Below are positions 32,801 to 43,191 of a stretch of DNA of 64,000 nt, piece after piece (the stretch's first letter is position 1; the number at the start of each line of letters is the position of its first letter). This DNA comes from Fusarium oxysporum f. sp. lycopersici 4287 (lineage: Eukaryota > Ascomycota > Sordariomycetes > Hypocreales > Nectriaceae). Made by a program: the position numbers and the translations under genes. The stretch spans positions 2,613,839-2,677,838 of the forward strand of contig NC_030989.1 in assembly GCF_000149955.1 (NCBI RefSeq). The letters are read 5' to 3'. The notes beneath the pieces are model-generated. The model saw only the letters and a program-made list of their open reading frames with translations. It did not search any database and was not told where the DNA came from.

Positions 32801-33036
32801 TTTGCAAGCTTACCTGTCCGCGGTATCAAATCGGATCGTTGGGTTTCTAACGATGTAGTTTTAGTTTGAGGCAGGAAGATCCACGGTCTGGCCGATTGCC
32901 ACTTTTGTCATGTCCTGTACCGTAATATCTCTTCTGGAAAAGGCTTCTCGTAGACATCCAGGTCATCCAATGTCGCCCCACGGTTCTTTTTGTTCGGTGC
33001 CAAGAGCCCTGTTGGAGTTTCACTGACAAAGAGAGG

Positions 33037-33042
33037 ACCTTG
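33037..33042 (-). promoter_or_regulatory. CAAGGT zinc-response-like hexamer
   Basis: ACCTTG in GAGGACCTTGATG, 126 bp before the ZIP start. The context GAGGACCTTGATG also occurs at 30731-30743, upstream of the repeat protein gene. Confidence 0.42.
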
Positions 33043-33167
33043 ATGTTCACCTATTCCCCCACGCTAAATGAAGTTGCCTCTCGCAGTAGCTATACATAAT
33101 AAGCTTAAACATCCAGATTTTATTCTTTTTTTTTCAGCATCATTCAACTCATATGAAAATCTCTATC

Positions 33168-35141
33168 ATGACTCGTGTCAAGAGTTTCTTCGAGAGCCGT
33201 CGTGCCACTATGATCGCTGGGTCTCTCCTCTTCGTCGTCGCTGTTTCTGCGACGGCGAACCCAGGGGCTGTCAAGAGACAGGCGTCTGCCACTGCGACCA
33301 AGACCAGCATTGACTTTGAGAGCTTGACGGGCTGTCATATGCATGGTCCTACTCAGTACATACCTCCTTTCTCCCTTTCGCAAGATATGCTGACAGTTTA
33401 GGTTCTGTATGGATGGCTCTGATGAGTATCAGATCATTCTTGAAGCGACCATGACAAAGGATCCTCCCACTTCGTACACAGACTGCCACAGCCATGGCTC
33501 GGACACGTAAGTTCTATCCTCATGACATTCTGGCGTAGCTAACTGATCAGATACTGCATGAACCCCAACGGCGGAGAAGTCCAGGTCCTCGTGGAAGGTG
33601 GTACAGCCACTACTCAGACCGCCAAAGAAACTGCTGCCGCGAAGAAGGACGAGATCACTGCCGTGTCTGACTGCCACATGCATGAGGCGTCTCTGTAAGT
33701 CTGCTCTTCCACTATTGATAGAAGATTCGTGTCTAACAAGACCAGCTACTGCATAGGCCCCAGCTCATCAGAATACTACGTCCAGACTACCATCACCAAC
33801 ACCGAGGAGTATCCCGCTCAACTCACAAGCTGCCACAGCCATGGCGAAGAAACGTACGTTCCTCTTCCATCACTGCCATGTCCGGCTAACCTTTCAGTTA
33901 CTGCATGTCCGATGACGGCGAAGCTCCCATTCTCCCAGCTGCAGATGTCGAATCCGGTAAAGCAGACCCTCAGCAAGAGCATTGCCATTTCCACGCAGGC
34001 GTCGAGTTCGTAGCTCCTTCATCCCCTCGAGAACTTGACTAACACGCGACAGACACTGCGTCGGCGGTGGCTCCGAAGAGGGCGGTCAGCGAGACTGTGG
34101 TCGTAAAGACAGAGACTACAAGATCGGCATTCGTATCGGAATGCTGTTCGTCGTTCTGGTCGCCAGTTCCATTGGTGTCTTTGGGCCGATTCTCATGTCG
34201 ACATTTGTTCCCGTGCGATCGAACATTGTCCTCACGATTCTCAAGCAGTTCGGTACTGGAGTTATTATCTCGACTGCCTTTGTTCACGTACGTTTACCCA
34301 CTCCCCTTGGAGACAATGATTGACCGTTGTAGTTGTTCACCCATGCGTTCATGATGTTTGGCAACGAATGTCTTGGCGAGCTGCAATACGAAGCTACTAC
34401 TGCTGCTATCGTTATGGCTGGTCTCTTCATTTCGTTCCTTATCGAGTTCTGTGTTCAGCGCGCCATGCGATGGCAGTTGACCAAGAAGACCGAGACCGAC
34501 TCAGCTTACTTGTCACCTAAGGCTGTGGAGAAAGCCGAGATGGCCAACATTACCATCATGGAAGCTGGTATCATCTTCCACTCAATCCGTACGTCCGTCA
34601 CTCTTATTATATACCCCAACTAACATCTTCAGTCATCGGTATCACTCTCGTTGTAGCAGGAGACTCCTTCTTCATCACCCTCTCCATCGTCATCATCTTC
34701 CACCAACTTTTCGAAGGTATTGCCCTCGGTACACGGATCGCCTCGCTTGGCTATGGTCAAATGCCCCTCGCTCTGGGTCACTCACACTCACACTCTACAC
34801 CACCTCCATCCGTTGAACGAACCGGAACATCTACTGTCCCTCTGTGGAAGAAACTCGTCCTTGCTTCTGGCTTCGCCATCGTCACCCCCATCGGCATGGC
34901 GATTGGTATTGGTGTTCTGAACGTCTTCAACGGAAACGACCCTGCTACCTTGATCGCTATTGGTACTCTGGATGCTTTGTCCGCTGGTATCCTCGTCTGG
35001 GTTGGTCTAGTTGAGATGTGGGCTCAGGATTGGATGCTGGGAGGTGAACTCAGCGATGCTAGCCCCCTTACTACGCTTTTGGCTCTGTTTGGTTTGGTCT
35101 GCGGCATGGTCCTCATGAGCTTGCTTGGAAAGTGGGCTTAA
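33168..35141 (+). CDS. ZIP-family zinc/iron transporter with five-module Cys/His ectodomain
   Basis: Eight exons: 33168-33355, 33402-33506, 33551-33694, 33746-33853, 33898-34005, 34053-34287, 34333-34588, 34633-35141; 550 residues. A signal peptide or anchor covers residues 1-30; ATG 33168 (A at -3) is preferred over 33153. The ectodomain has five CHxH motifs (Cys56, 91, 139, 175, 211), each followed 9 residues later by a second Cys preceded by Tyr, Phe or His. A phase-2 intron splits every module just before that aromatic residue or His. The membrane part carries the ZIP signatures FHSILIG (TM4) and HQLFEGIALGTR (TM5), then a GHSHSHS loop. The fifth ectodomain intron needs an unusual GTTCGT donor. 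Role: plasma-membrane zinc (or iron) import, probably induced by zinc shortage. Confidence 0.93.
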
Positions 35142-35429
35142 ACGGTCGGTTGTTAGAATGCATGGAGAGCGCGATGCGACACCGGTGACGTCCATCGCAG
35201 TAGTCAAGATCACTCATTAGAGATATAGAAACAAGCAGCACATACATACAGTGTACATCATTCAATTCTCTTGCACTCTCTATCGCTCCCTGGGAGCTTA
35301 ATGACTTAGAACTTCGGGAGTTCCTCAAAGGTGATATACTGAATGCGTTCAATTGAACCCAATACGCAACGCGTTATACTCTGCCGTGATCACATCTCAT
35401 CCTCCAGCATCCTAAGCTCAACCTTCTCT

Positions 35430-36469
35430 CTAATCTCTCTTTGCGCGCGCAGCCTGGATCTTCTTGGTCAAGCCTCCGATGCCAAAGAAGATACCAATGA
35501 CCGTCTCATTCACCCAATTAGGCAAACACGACAGAATCCAAGTCTTGGTCGCCATTCCCCCTGCATAAAACCAGTCGGGTGTGCCGCCGATCAACCCGCC
35601 CAGATATCCCTCACCCTTCAACGCAGCGGTCACCAGCTTCTCCGCATACTTCTCCGTCGGCATCGTCGCCGTTCGCTGACTGAATGTCAATCGTCGCTGG
35701 AAAAAGTCATTTATGGGCATGTACAGAGAGTTCGGCGGCAGAGATCGATGTGTCCGGCTGGCGATGTTGGATCGCACTGTTCCGGTGACGGCGACCATGA
35801 CGCGCACGTTGAACGGCTTAAGTTCAAGGCGAAGGGCGCGGGACCAGACGTTGATGGCGCCCTTGGTGGAGGAGTAAATGGCGCCGAAGATGTAGGGAAC
35901 AAGGGTAGATGTGCTGGAGATGTTGATGATGAGACCACGGGCTTCAATGAGGAGAGGTGCAAAGGTTGAAACCATCTGGATTGGGCCGAAGACGTTGACT
36001 TCGTATGTTTGGCGAACATCGTCAAGATCTGTGTCAATGGAAGGGATGGTGTGAGTTCGGCCACTAGGAGAGTCAATTATGCGCAATAGACTAAGAGCGT
36101 GTACTTACGCATTGTTGACGAGAATGTCGAGGCGGCCACCAGTGAGCTCAGAGACCTTCTCTTTGCACTCTTGGATACTCTTGGCGGAGGTGATCTCAAG
36201 AGGGAAGACGCTGATGCCGGGCCTTTCAAGATCCTTGATCATGTCTGTGTTTCGCACCGTCGCAATGACATGGCAGCCTGTGAGAGTGAATCAGTACTCA
36301 ATTGACATAACCCCAATTATTCAACTCACCCTGACGATGAAACTCATCAGCTAGAGAATGGCCGATACCTCCAGGCGAGCATCTACTCTCATCAGTATCC
36401 AATCCTCAACAATTTCGGCGCTCAATTGCTTTACCCAGTGATGAGAACGTAAGTTTTTCTTTCGGCCAT
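35430..36469 (-). CDS. short-chain dehydrogenase, acyl-DHAP-reductase (AYR1)-like
   Basis: Exons 36469-36435, 36382-36330, 36277-36109 and 36063-35430 give 296 residues. The first intron splits the Rossmann loop ITGCSPGGIG, a place typical for this subfamily. NNAG is present (VNNAG, split by intron 3), the serine is in INISSTSTLV, and the catalytic Tyr/Lys are in YSSTKGAI. A C-terminal amphipathic segment (WILSCLPNWVNETVIGIFFGIGG) suggests membrane or lipid-droplet association, as in yeast Ayr1, which reduces 1-acyl-dihydroxyacetone phosphate. Substrate is inferred from overall resemblance only. The 3' end lies 288 bp from the convergent ZIP gene. Confidence 0.9.
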
Positions 36470-38163
36470 TTTGCTAACAAGTTCCCAATTCTAACAAGAG
36501 ATGTAAGTTGATTCGTTGAGAGTGAGCACTACTGCAAGTAAATAATCGTGGTGTTGAAGCTTGCGATTGAGGTCTATCGAAGCACTTAAAGTAAAGTGAA
36601 AACATGTGAACTTGGTCCGAGCTGTTTCTCCATCTCATGCCGAGACCCACGGTGGATCACGATTTGGGACGTTTCAGCCACTGAGCATCGACCTGGTTTC
36701 GCTGCCCGCGGGCTCGCGTTGGGAGTTGAAGTGTCACTATACGATTATCGAGTGCGAATGCGAGTCTCTATCTTGATCTAATGACTTGAATTGAGGAATA
36801 AAATCAGCCTTAGGGCTTTTATTAATTCCCCGTCTGTTACTAGGCATCTATGGTTGACGGTAGAGAGTTCTTTGTCTTCGAAGCGGGGAACTTGTTGCCT
36901 CGTATACACATCCAAATGCTACCCTGTACTTTGCAATACCGAGCAAGAATGCGCATCGTTTATGAACAACCTCTGATTCAAATGGGCTGAATATGACTTC
37001 CACAGGAATTATTACATACCTCTCCTCTGGACTCTCTGGAAGGTCTCAGAAGCAGTGACAATGGGCGCCAGGACTAATTTGAAGCTTAAGGTAGAGAGGG
37101 CCTTAGTGCTAACTCCCTGGGCTTTTATGAAGGATCACGGATGTAATGGCCAGGAACGGCAACGGAGCAACTTACAGGCAACCGGGGTTCCTTCAAGGAT
37201 CACTGATCAGATCGCGTGAGCAGGGTGAAGCATTGGATATGGCTAACATCTGGATTACGTAGCCGGTAATCCCGAAGATATGTATAAACGACCATTCCTC
37301 GCAAGTCAAACTATCTCAACGAACCTCCAACACCAGATGGGCGCTTTGTCGGGAACTGACTTTGATGGAGCCAAGACCCCTCTGGCCATTCTGTGAGAGA
37401 GACTTTGATACTAACTGATGCCGACATGGAGACTCCCAGCTCAAACTTGCAATGCATTGATAGCAAAAAGATGAACAGACCAAGTGCCGACTTGGAGCCG
37501 CATGTTGTAATAGAACACCGGGATGAACGAAAACGGCAACATATTATTTGAAGAGAATGGACTTCGCCTCGCATTTCTTCCGTCGGCAACAATAAACTTT
37601 ACCTGGATTGTGATAATCTTCATTTAACGCCTGCACTACAAAGCACGTAGGCCTCAAACCTTATCGCGCAAGAAAGGAGGCAGATTTGGGGGCTAGACCT
37701 TGGGTTTTGAGTCGACAGGAACATACTGAGTGCTTTTCAGATGAGCGACGACGACGTTTCAAAGATTGAACCGGACCCCAAGGCTGGTGCAAATAAGAAT
37801 GAACTGCTTCGCTGTCTCGGCTGAGTCCTTGCGCCCACTTGCCCTACCATCCACAGGCTACAAATGGCCTTGTGAGCAAAATAAGTAGACACTGGTAGTT
37901 CTGAGGCAGTATAGTATCACCTACGGCGTGAGAGCATCTCTTATCGTAGGATGCCTCTCATTGACCGTTGACTGCGACAGAAACCGCCGCAATCGTGAAC
38001 AATTCGAACAATGACTTCGTCAAAGAACAAAATATGATGAAACAGTCAAGTATTTACGCTAAATGACAACCAGTGATACATCCTGTACCGTCCAAACTCC
38101 ACGAGGCTATAACCTCATTCATACCCATCCAGAACCATTATTCCTTCATTCTTTTATAAACCA
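36470..38163. other. intergenic (1.7 kb)
   Basis: Upstream of the SDR gene and downstream of the sensor-like gene. I find only short ORFs without coding character, and no repeat or RNA gene that I recognise. Confidence 0.5.
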
Positions 38164-39042
38164 TTAATCTCTCCAGCCCGATGATATTGACGAATGCGAC
38201 GAACTCAAGCGCGATCTATTCCCCCGTGGATCAACAGGCGTAGAATCCATCTCAACCGCAGTACCCGTCCCGTCCATCTCATAAACAGGCGCTGGCTCAG
38301 GCGGCAGTTCCACCGGCTCAGGAGGCTTGTAGAATCCAGCATTTGGATCCGGTGTGCCCATTGCTTGCTGCGGCGAACCCGCTGCTGACCACGCTGGTTT
38401 CGGCTCGGTAGGTTGATAGGGTGAACCGTCGCGGTTCTCGTAGTTGGGCAGCATGGGGTGCGATTCTTCGGCGTTCTTCCTGCGGCGCTGCATCCAGAAC
38501 CACACGAATAGGCCTACTACTGCTGCACCACCGACTGCTGCACCAACAGCTACTCCCGCTGTGGCACCCGTTGACAAGCCCGAATCATCGTTGTTCTCAG
38601 CGCTCGTCGTAGCAGCAGCTGTGTCTCTCGTGGTACTCGCCGAGTCGGTCGCCGTCGCAGAAGCAGTCGAAGAGGTAGCCGCATCAGTAGTCGTACTCGC
38701 ACTCGCACCCTTCTCCGCCGCCTCCTGATACTCCTTCTTGGTAACCTTCATCGGCGTCTGCGAATTAGAGCACGCCTCGTTCATGGTATCGTACGTCTCA
38801 TCCACATCGCCGGGCGACTGCTTGCCGATACACGCAGCGGAACCGAGGATGAAGTCATTGTTGTAGTTGCCAAGACCGCAGAGGCAGTAGTTCAGCTCCT
38901 TGCTGTCCGCGCCAGTGCACGAGGCGTCGTCGGCGGCTTGGGAGAGACATTTCTGCGCGCCCTTGGGGTAGAAGTCGAAATTGTTGTCGAGAGCCAATGA
39001 AGGCGTTAGGAGGAGGAGGAGCGTGAACCAACGCGACGCCAT
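38164..39042 (-). CDS. single-pass cell-surface protein with Cys-rich ectodomain (sensor-like)
   Basis: Intronless, 292 residues from ATG 39042, where a clear signal peptide begins (residues 1-17); an ATG 102 nt upstream in frame would bury it. The ectodomain has six cysteines (32, 42, 53, 55, 71, 91), including a CLCG pair, and is followed by a Ser/Thr/Ala-rich stalk (112-150), a transmembrane helix (about 158-184) and an RRRK stop-transfer. The cytosolic tail is Pro/Glu-rich and ends in a Ser-rich segment. The layout recalls WSC/MID2-type wall-stress sensors or CFEM-like proteins, but the Cys count (6) does not match CFEM (8), so I leave the family open. Confidence 0.8.
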   Translation of the reverse strand: MASRWFTLLLLLTPSLALDNNFDFYPKGAQKCLSQAADDASCTGADSKELNYCLCGLGNYNNDFILGSAACIGKQSPGDVDETYDTMNEACSNSQTPMKVTKKEYQEAAEKGASASTTTDAATSSTASATATDSASTTRDTAAATTSAENNDDSGLSTGATAGVAVGAAVGGAAVVGLFVWFWMQRRRKNAEESHPMLPNYENRDGSPYQPTEPKPAWSAAGSPQQAMGTPDPNAGFYKPPEPVELPPEPAPVYEMDGTGTAVEMDSTPVDPRGNRSRLSSSHSSISSGWRD

Positions 39043-40063
39043 GGTTGATGCCAATTGGACTGGATGCGTGTTGGTTGGTGTTTTTTTTTTTTGGAGGGCC
39101 CCCTTGAGAGAGACGGGAACCTGGTTTTCAGCTGAAAAAGCCACCCAACCAGGCTAATTATGCAAAAACAATTGCTGATTGATCAATCATTCAAAAGCCG
39201 AAAGACATTTACTTCTTGAAGCACAAAAAATTAATAATTCCCAGCTCGTATTGTAGCGAATGACAGAAAAAAAGGAAAAAGATAACGAATGGTGATGTTT
39301 TGTTTTAAATGTTCGATGTGATGATGCAAAAAAGAGGAGAAGGGAGGAAAAAACAGGGGGGAGAAGAAAGACAGAACCGGGTTTGGGGGGGGGGGGGGGG
39401 TTTTAGTGTCTAAATTATCGGAACCTCCAAAAACTATGACGGAATTAGTGGAATAGCACTGCGACTATGAGCTGTTTGGACTGGCTTGATTTAATTACCT
39501 TGGACGATCCTTCAGTCAGCACCAAACCCATCTCAGAATCAGGCGTGAGAACAATCGAGGATCGACCCTCCCAAGCCCCATCCGTCCATGGCGCAGTAAA
39601 TCGTCAGGAGGGAGCCCTGATTGGTGATTTTCGGGCTAATTTTAGGATGAACCGGCCGGATGTCCATCAGCCGTGCTCTGTGGCTTGTGTCGATGTCGGT
39701 TTCACCACAAAAGATTGAGTGTGAGAACCGAAGATAATGTCAGTCATTACTGATAAATGGATGATATACTTATCCGTGGCAAGATCATTATCATCTGAAC
39801 TGATCATCAGTCACAGCCCTACGGAACGTCAAGGCTTGGCAAAAGCTTAGACTACATAGAGACGATCTCCAACGGCAACGTTAACTCCGTAGGATCCCAA
39901 TCAGCCTTACTTTTTCTCTGAGCTGGCATGTGGATTTCTATGCATCGGCCAGGATATTGCTTGACTTCCACAAACAAGGGTATCATTCTCCTACATTTCT
40001 CCATTTTTTAAAATATACCAAATTCCATATCTCACTTCAGCCCCGCCCGTTGTCTCACCAGTC
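39043..40063. other. intergenic, with a 16-G tract
   Basis: Purine-rich; a run of 16 G occurs at 39385-39400 and could be length-variable or an assembly weak point. No gene is supported; the 39467-39718 ORF has no recognised features. Confidence 0.5.
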
Positions 40064-42832
40064 TTACAATCGACTAAACACCTTGCCAAAAATCTCACGA
40101 GCCTTCAATAGGTTCAGCAGACATATCCGCTCGTTGTCCAGATGAGCGGAGTCGCTTGACTGTCCGCAAGGCAGATGAGCTGCAGGAGCTCCAAATTCTT
40201 TCTCCAAGAATCTAATCGCTGGGATGGATCCACCCTCGCGGATGTAAAGCGGCTTACGTGGTTTGCCAAGCTTGGTCTTGACTGACAGAACTTCTTCCTC
40301 TTTGGACTTTTCTGCCTTTTCGGGCTCTGGTGTAACCTCACCTGATGAGGGCGACGTTTCGAAACACTCATCCCACGTCTCCAGGATGGCCTTCTCCAAT
40401 GTCTGGAAGATGGCATTCGTAGGGTCTCCGAGCCATGGTTCGGCTCTGTTGTCGACGTTGATGGTGAGTTTGTTCTGTGACTCAAGCTGAGAAAACTCAT
40501 TCTCAAGGAACTTGACGAGTGCTTCAATCACGCTGTCCACTTCTTGTCCTGGCACCATGCGCAGACTGATGTGGGAACTGGCATGACTGCTTACTAGACT
40601 TCCATCAGGACCAGAAACCTTGTATCGGTGGAGTGTCAGATTGGGCTCGCGCCACCTTGCCATAAGCGACTGTTTGAGCCTCTCCTCGGGGCCTTTTTCA
40701 GGATTACTGCGAATCAAGATCTGGGCAATATCATCGTAGCGCGCTTCCTCTTCAGGTGTCACCGGAAGAATGCCATCGTAGAAGCCGGGAATCTGTACCC
40801 GGTTGCCAGGGCCCTTGAGCTTGCCAAGGATCTGAGTGAGATCTGAAAGAGGCTCATTCATCATGTACGAGCCGTCGACACCCGAGTGGATATCTGGACG
40901 AGGTGCGTCAACACAGACAGTTGTGTGCAAAACACCACGAAGACCGTACGTCAAGCACGGGACCTCGTCGTCTAACCAGTAACTGTTGGCAAGCAAGATA
41001 TAGTCAACTTCGCCGATCAACTCCTTGTTCTTCTTGACAGCTTCCTCAAAGCCTAACGAACCAAACTCTTCCTCACCCTCAATGAGGAAGATAACGTCGT
41101 TCTCTAGTTGCTGGTTCTCCATCAAATCGGTCACTGCATACAGCGCAGCGATGATGGGACCCTTGTTGTCACTGACACCACGACCATACAGGTAACCGTT
41201 AGTTCCTTGCATCGTGAATGGATCAGTCTCCCATTTGCCTTTGCGGCTGTCGGCAGCGACAACATCATAATGGCCGTAGAAAAGAATTCGCTTTCGCCTC
41301 TCAGCAGCCTCCTTCTTAGCTGAGAAGTGGGCGTAGACGACAGGGTTGTGATGCTTCTCGGTGCTGAGTAACTCAACATGACCACCGAGACGTTTGAACA
41401 GCGCACCGAGGTAGGTAGCTCCCTTGCGACAGTCTTCCGCAAACTCGGGGCGAGAGGAGACTGTCTTGTATGACACAAATTCTCGCAAAGAAGACAGCAA
41501 GAGGTTGTCTGAGGCCTGTGATACTTCTTTCTCTTTACTGTTGCACTTATCGGTGTCAATGGACCAAATCGAGATATTGTCATCGTTGGCACCGGTGATG
41601 AAGTATTGCTTGTTCTTGTAGTTCGTGACCGCCGATGCAAGAACCTTGCCCTGATGAGCTTCCCATCTTAGGAGGCACTGGTATTTCTGGGGAACGGCTC
41701 CGGAGGATGCATGTTGGTATTTGCCGTAGTGGGTGGTACTGTATTTCTGGAAATTGTTAGCAAAAAGTTGTGCCTGGTCGATGAGAGTACTCACGCTGGC
41801 CCAACCATTAGTTGCAGCAGTCCATAAATATCCCCAGCCCATTTGTATCGACATGATGTCGCAGTCGTGAGCCTTGATAACCCTCAATCGCTGCGCAGTA
41901 TCGAGATCCCATAGTTCAACGATACCGTCAAGCTTGCCAGCGTACAGGAACGAGCTATCGAGTGCGAGGGACAAGACTGACTCGCCATCATCTGAGCCCA
42001 GTGTCATGATCTCTTGAATACCGCCGCTAAGCTCCTCATCATCCTCAACCGTATGCCCGAGGCTCCAAAGCTTGATTGTGCCGTCACCCGCACCAGAGAT
42101 CAAGACATCATCGTCTGTCCCAACATCGACTGTTGGTCCCTTAGCCATGAGCATACAGTACACATACCCATAGTGGGCAAAGTTTCTAACGCAGCCTGAA
42201 TGCATCTCGAGAACAGTGTGTGCTTTTGGTATTAACCCCCATCGATCGTCGTTTCGTCGAGGTGTACTTGCGCCGCCACCGACAGCTTTAGAGTCGAAGA
42301 AGCGATGGTTTCGTCGATCGGGATGCTGCTGTGACTCGGGGGACACACGAGCTGTAACGTCGTTGAGGCCAACCCATTGAATGGTGGCGTTTTGTGCACC
42401 GATGTATAATGTCTCATGTTGGGGGCTGTATGCGGTACAAAAGATATCGCCGACATCGTAGGAGCCGTAGATTTCGTAAAGTCGAGTCAAGGTGCTTGGA
42501 TCCCAGACATTGATGATGGGATCTCCAGCGCTGGAAAACAGGAGTGACGCATCAGGCGACAATGATAAGGATAGGACACTACGCTTGTGGGCTTGAACAC
42601 GGCGGACTTGGCGGAATGTGTCAAGAGACCATGCTACAATCTCTCCGTCTTGTGTACCGGCGTAGATCGTCTCATGCTGTGGACTCACGGCGAGAGCGAG
42701 GACGGTGCTTGTATGGGACAAAGAATGGACGAGGTCGGGGCTTGTGGCAGGATCTTCGGGGGCTTCGAGGGGTGAGAGGATCGGAGACGAGGGGCCTGGT
42801 GACATTGTCGGTGATACCGTCCGTGAAGGCAT
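40064..42832 (-). CDS. DUG2: DUG2-like glutathione-degradation peptidase (WD40 + M20)
   Basis: Exons 42832-41795 and 41746-40064 give 906 residues. The N-terminal half holds WD40 blades, e.g. SPQHETIYAGTQDGEIVAWSLDT and ISGAGDGTIKLWSLG. The C-terminal half is an M20 metallopeptidase with FYGHYDVVAA (zinc His), GRGVSDNKGPI (bridging Asp) and LIEGEEEFGS (catalytic Glu). This fusion is specific to Dug2, which with the amidotransferase Dug3 cleaves glutathione in the cytosol. The 48-nt intron at 41747-41794 is divisible by three and lacks stops, so an unspliced frame would add 16 residues inside the last WD blade. Its GTGAGT donor, GCTAAC branch and TTTCCAG acceptor make splicing very likely. Confidence 0.93.
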   Translation of the reverse strand: MPSRTVSPTMSPGPSSPILSPLEAPEDPATSPDLVHSLSHTSTVLALAVSPQHETIYAGTQDGEIVAWSLDTFRQVRRVQAHKRSVLSLSLSPDASLLFSSAGDPIINVWDPSTLTRLYEIYGSYDVGDIFCTAYSPQHETLYIGAQNATIQWVGLNDVTARVSPESQQHPDRRNHRFFDSKAVGGGASTPRRNDDRWGLIPKAHTVLEMHSGCVRNFAHYGYVYCMLMAKGPTVDVGTDDDVLISGAGDGTIKLWSLGHTVEDDEELSGGIQEIMTLGSDDGESVLSLALDSSFLYAGKLDGIVELWDLDTAQRLRVIKAHDCDIMSIQMGWGYLWTAATNGWASVSTLIDQAQLFANNFQKYSTTHYGKYQHASSGAVPQKYQCLLRWEAHQGKVLASAVTNYKNKQYFITGANDDNISIWSIDTDKCNSKEKEVSQASDNLLLSSLREFVSYKTVSSRPEFAEDCRKGATYLGALFKRLGGHVELLSTEKHHNPVVYAHFSAKKEAAERRKRILFYGHYDVVAADSRKGKWETDPFTMQGTNGYLYGRGVSDNKGPIIAALYAVTDLMENQQLENDVIFLIEGEEEFGSLGFEEAVKKNKELIGEVDYILLANSYWLDDEVPCLTYGLRGVLHTTVCVDAPRPDIHSGVDGSYMMNEPLSDLTQILGKLKGPGNRVQIPGFYDGILPVTPEEEARYDDIAQILIRSNPEKGPEERLKQSLMARWREPNLTLHRYKVSGPDGSLVSSHASSHISLRMVPGQEVDSVIEALVKFLENEFSQLESQNKLTINVDNRAEPWLGDPTNAIFQTLEKAILETWDECFETSPSSGEVTPEPEKAEKSKEEEVLSVKTKLGKPRKPLYIREGGSIPAIRFLEKEFGAPAAHLPCGQSSDSAHLDNERICLLNLLKAREIFGKVFSRL

Positions 42833-43191
42833 CGTGAGGGTGTCTGGAAGCTGCTTGTTAGCTTGGTGGTCGGAGCAGCGGTGGAGGATCTCGAGGGAGG
42901 GGCAGACAGGGGTATCGAGGAAGAAGAAAGCGTGCTAAATGATTGCTTGCGAAAAGACAACTCAAAACGAGAAAATGCGTATTTGAGGCAAGAAACGTAC
43001 ACTCTTGATTATCACCAACTTGATACAATTATTTGTGGTGTTGTGGATAAGCAAGATAACAAGAGTCAGCGCTGAAGCTCCAGCGCCGAGACCGCTCAGA
43101 ATTCGGCCAGTTATGACGCGATTGCGCAATCGCCAAACCCAGGGTCTCTCCCTATTCTCCCTGCCAAAAGTCCACGAAATGAACCAAAGCT
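42833..43191. other. intergenic
   Basis: Promoter side of the DUG2-like gene; no supported feature. Confidence 0.45.

Larger units (their letters stand above)
32086..33167. other. intergenic, promoter of the ZIP transporter
   Basis: No credible ORF. Five CAAGGT/ACCTTG hexamers are present (listed separately). Near 32488-32506 the heptamer CACGTCA-type unit occurs three times in tandem, and a poly-pyrimidine run precedes the start codon. Confidence 0.6.

Noticed and set aside
39385..39400. Run of 16 G
   Set aside because: Could suggest a quadruplex or regulatory tract, but a simple homopolymer in an intergenic region with possible sequencing uncertainty is more likely.
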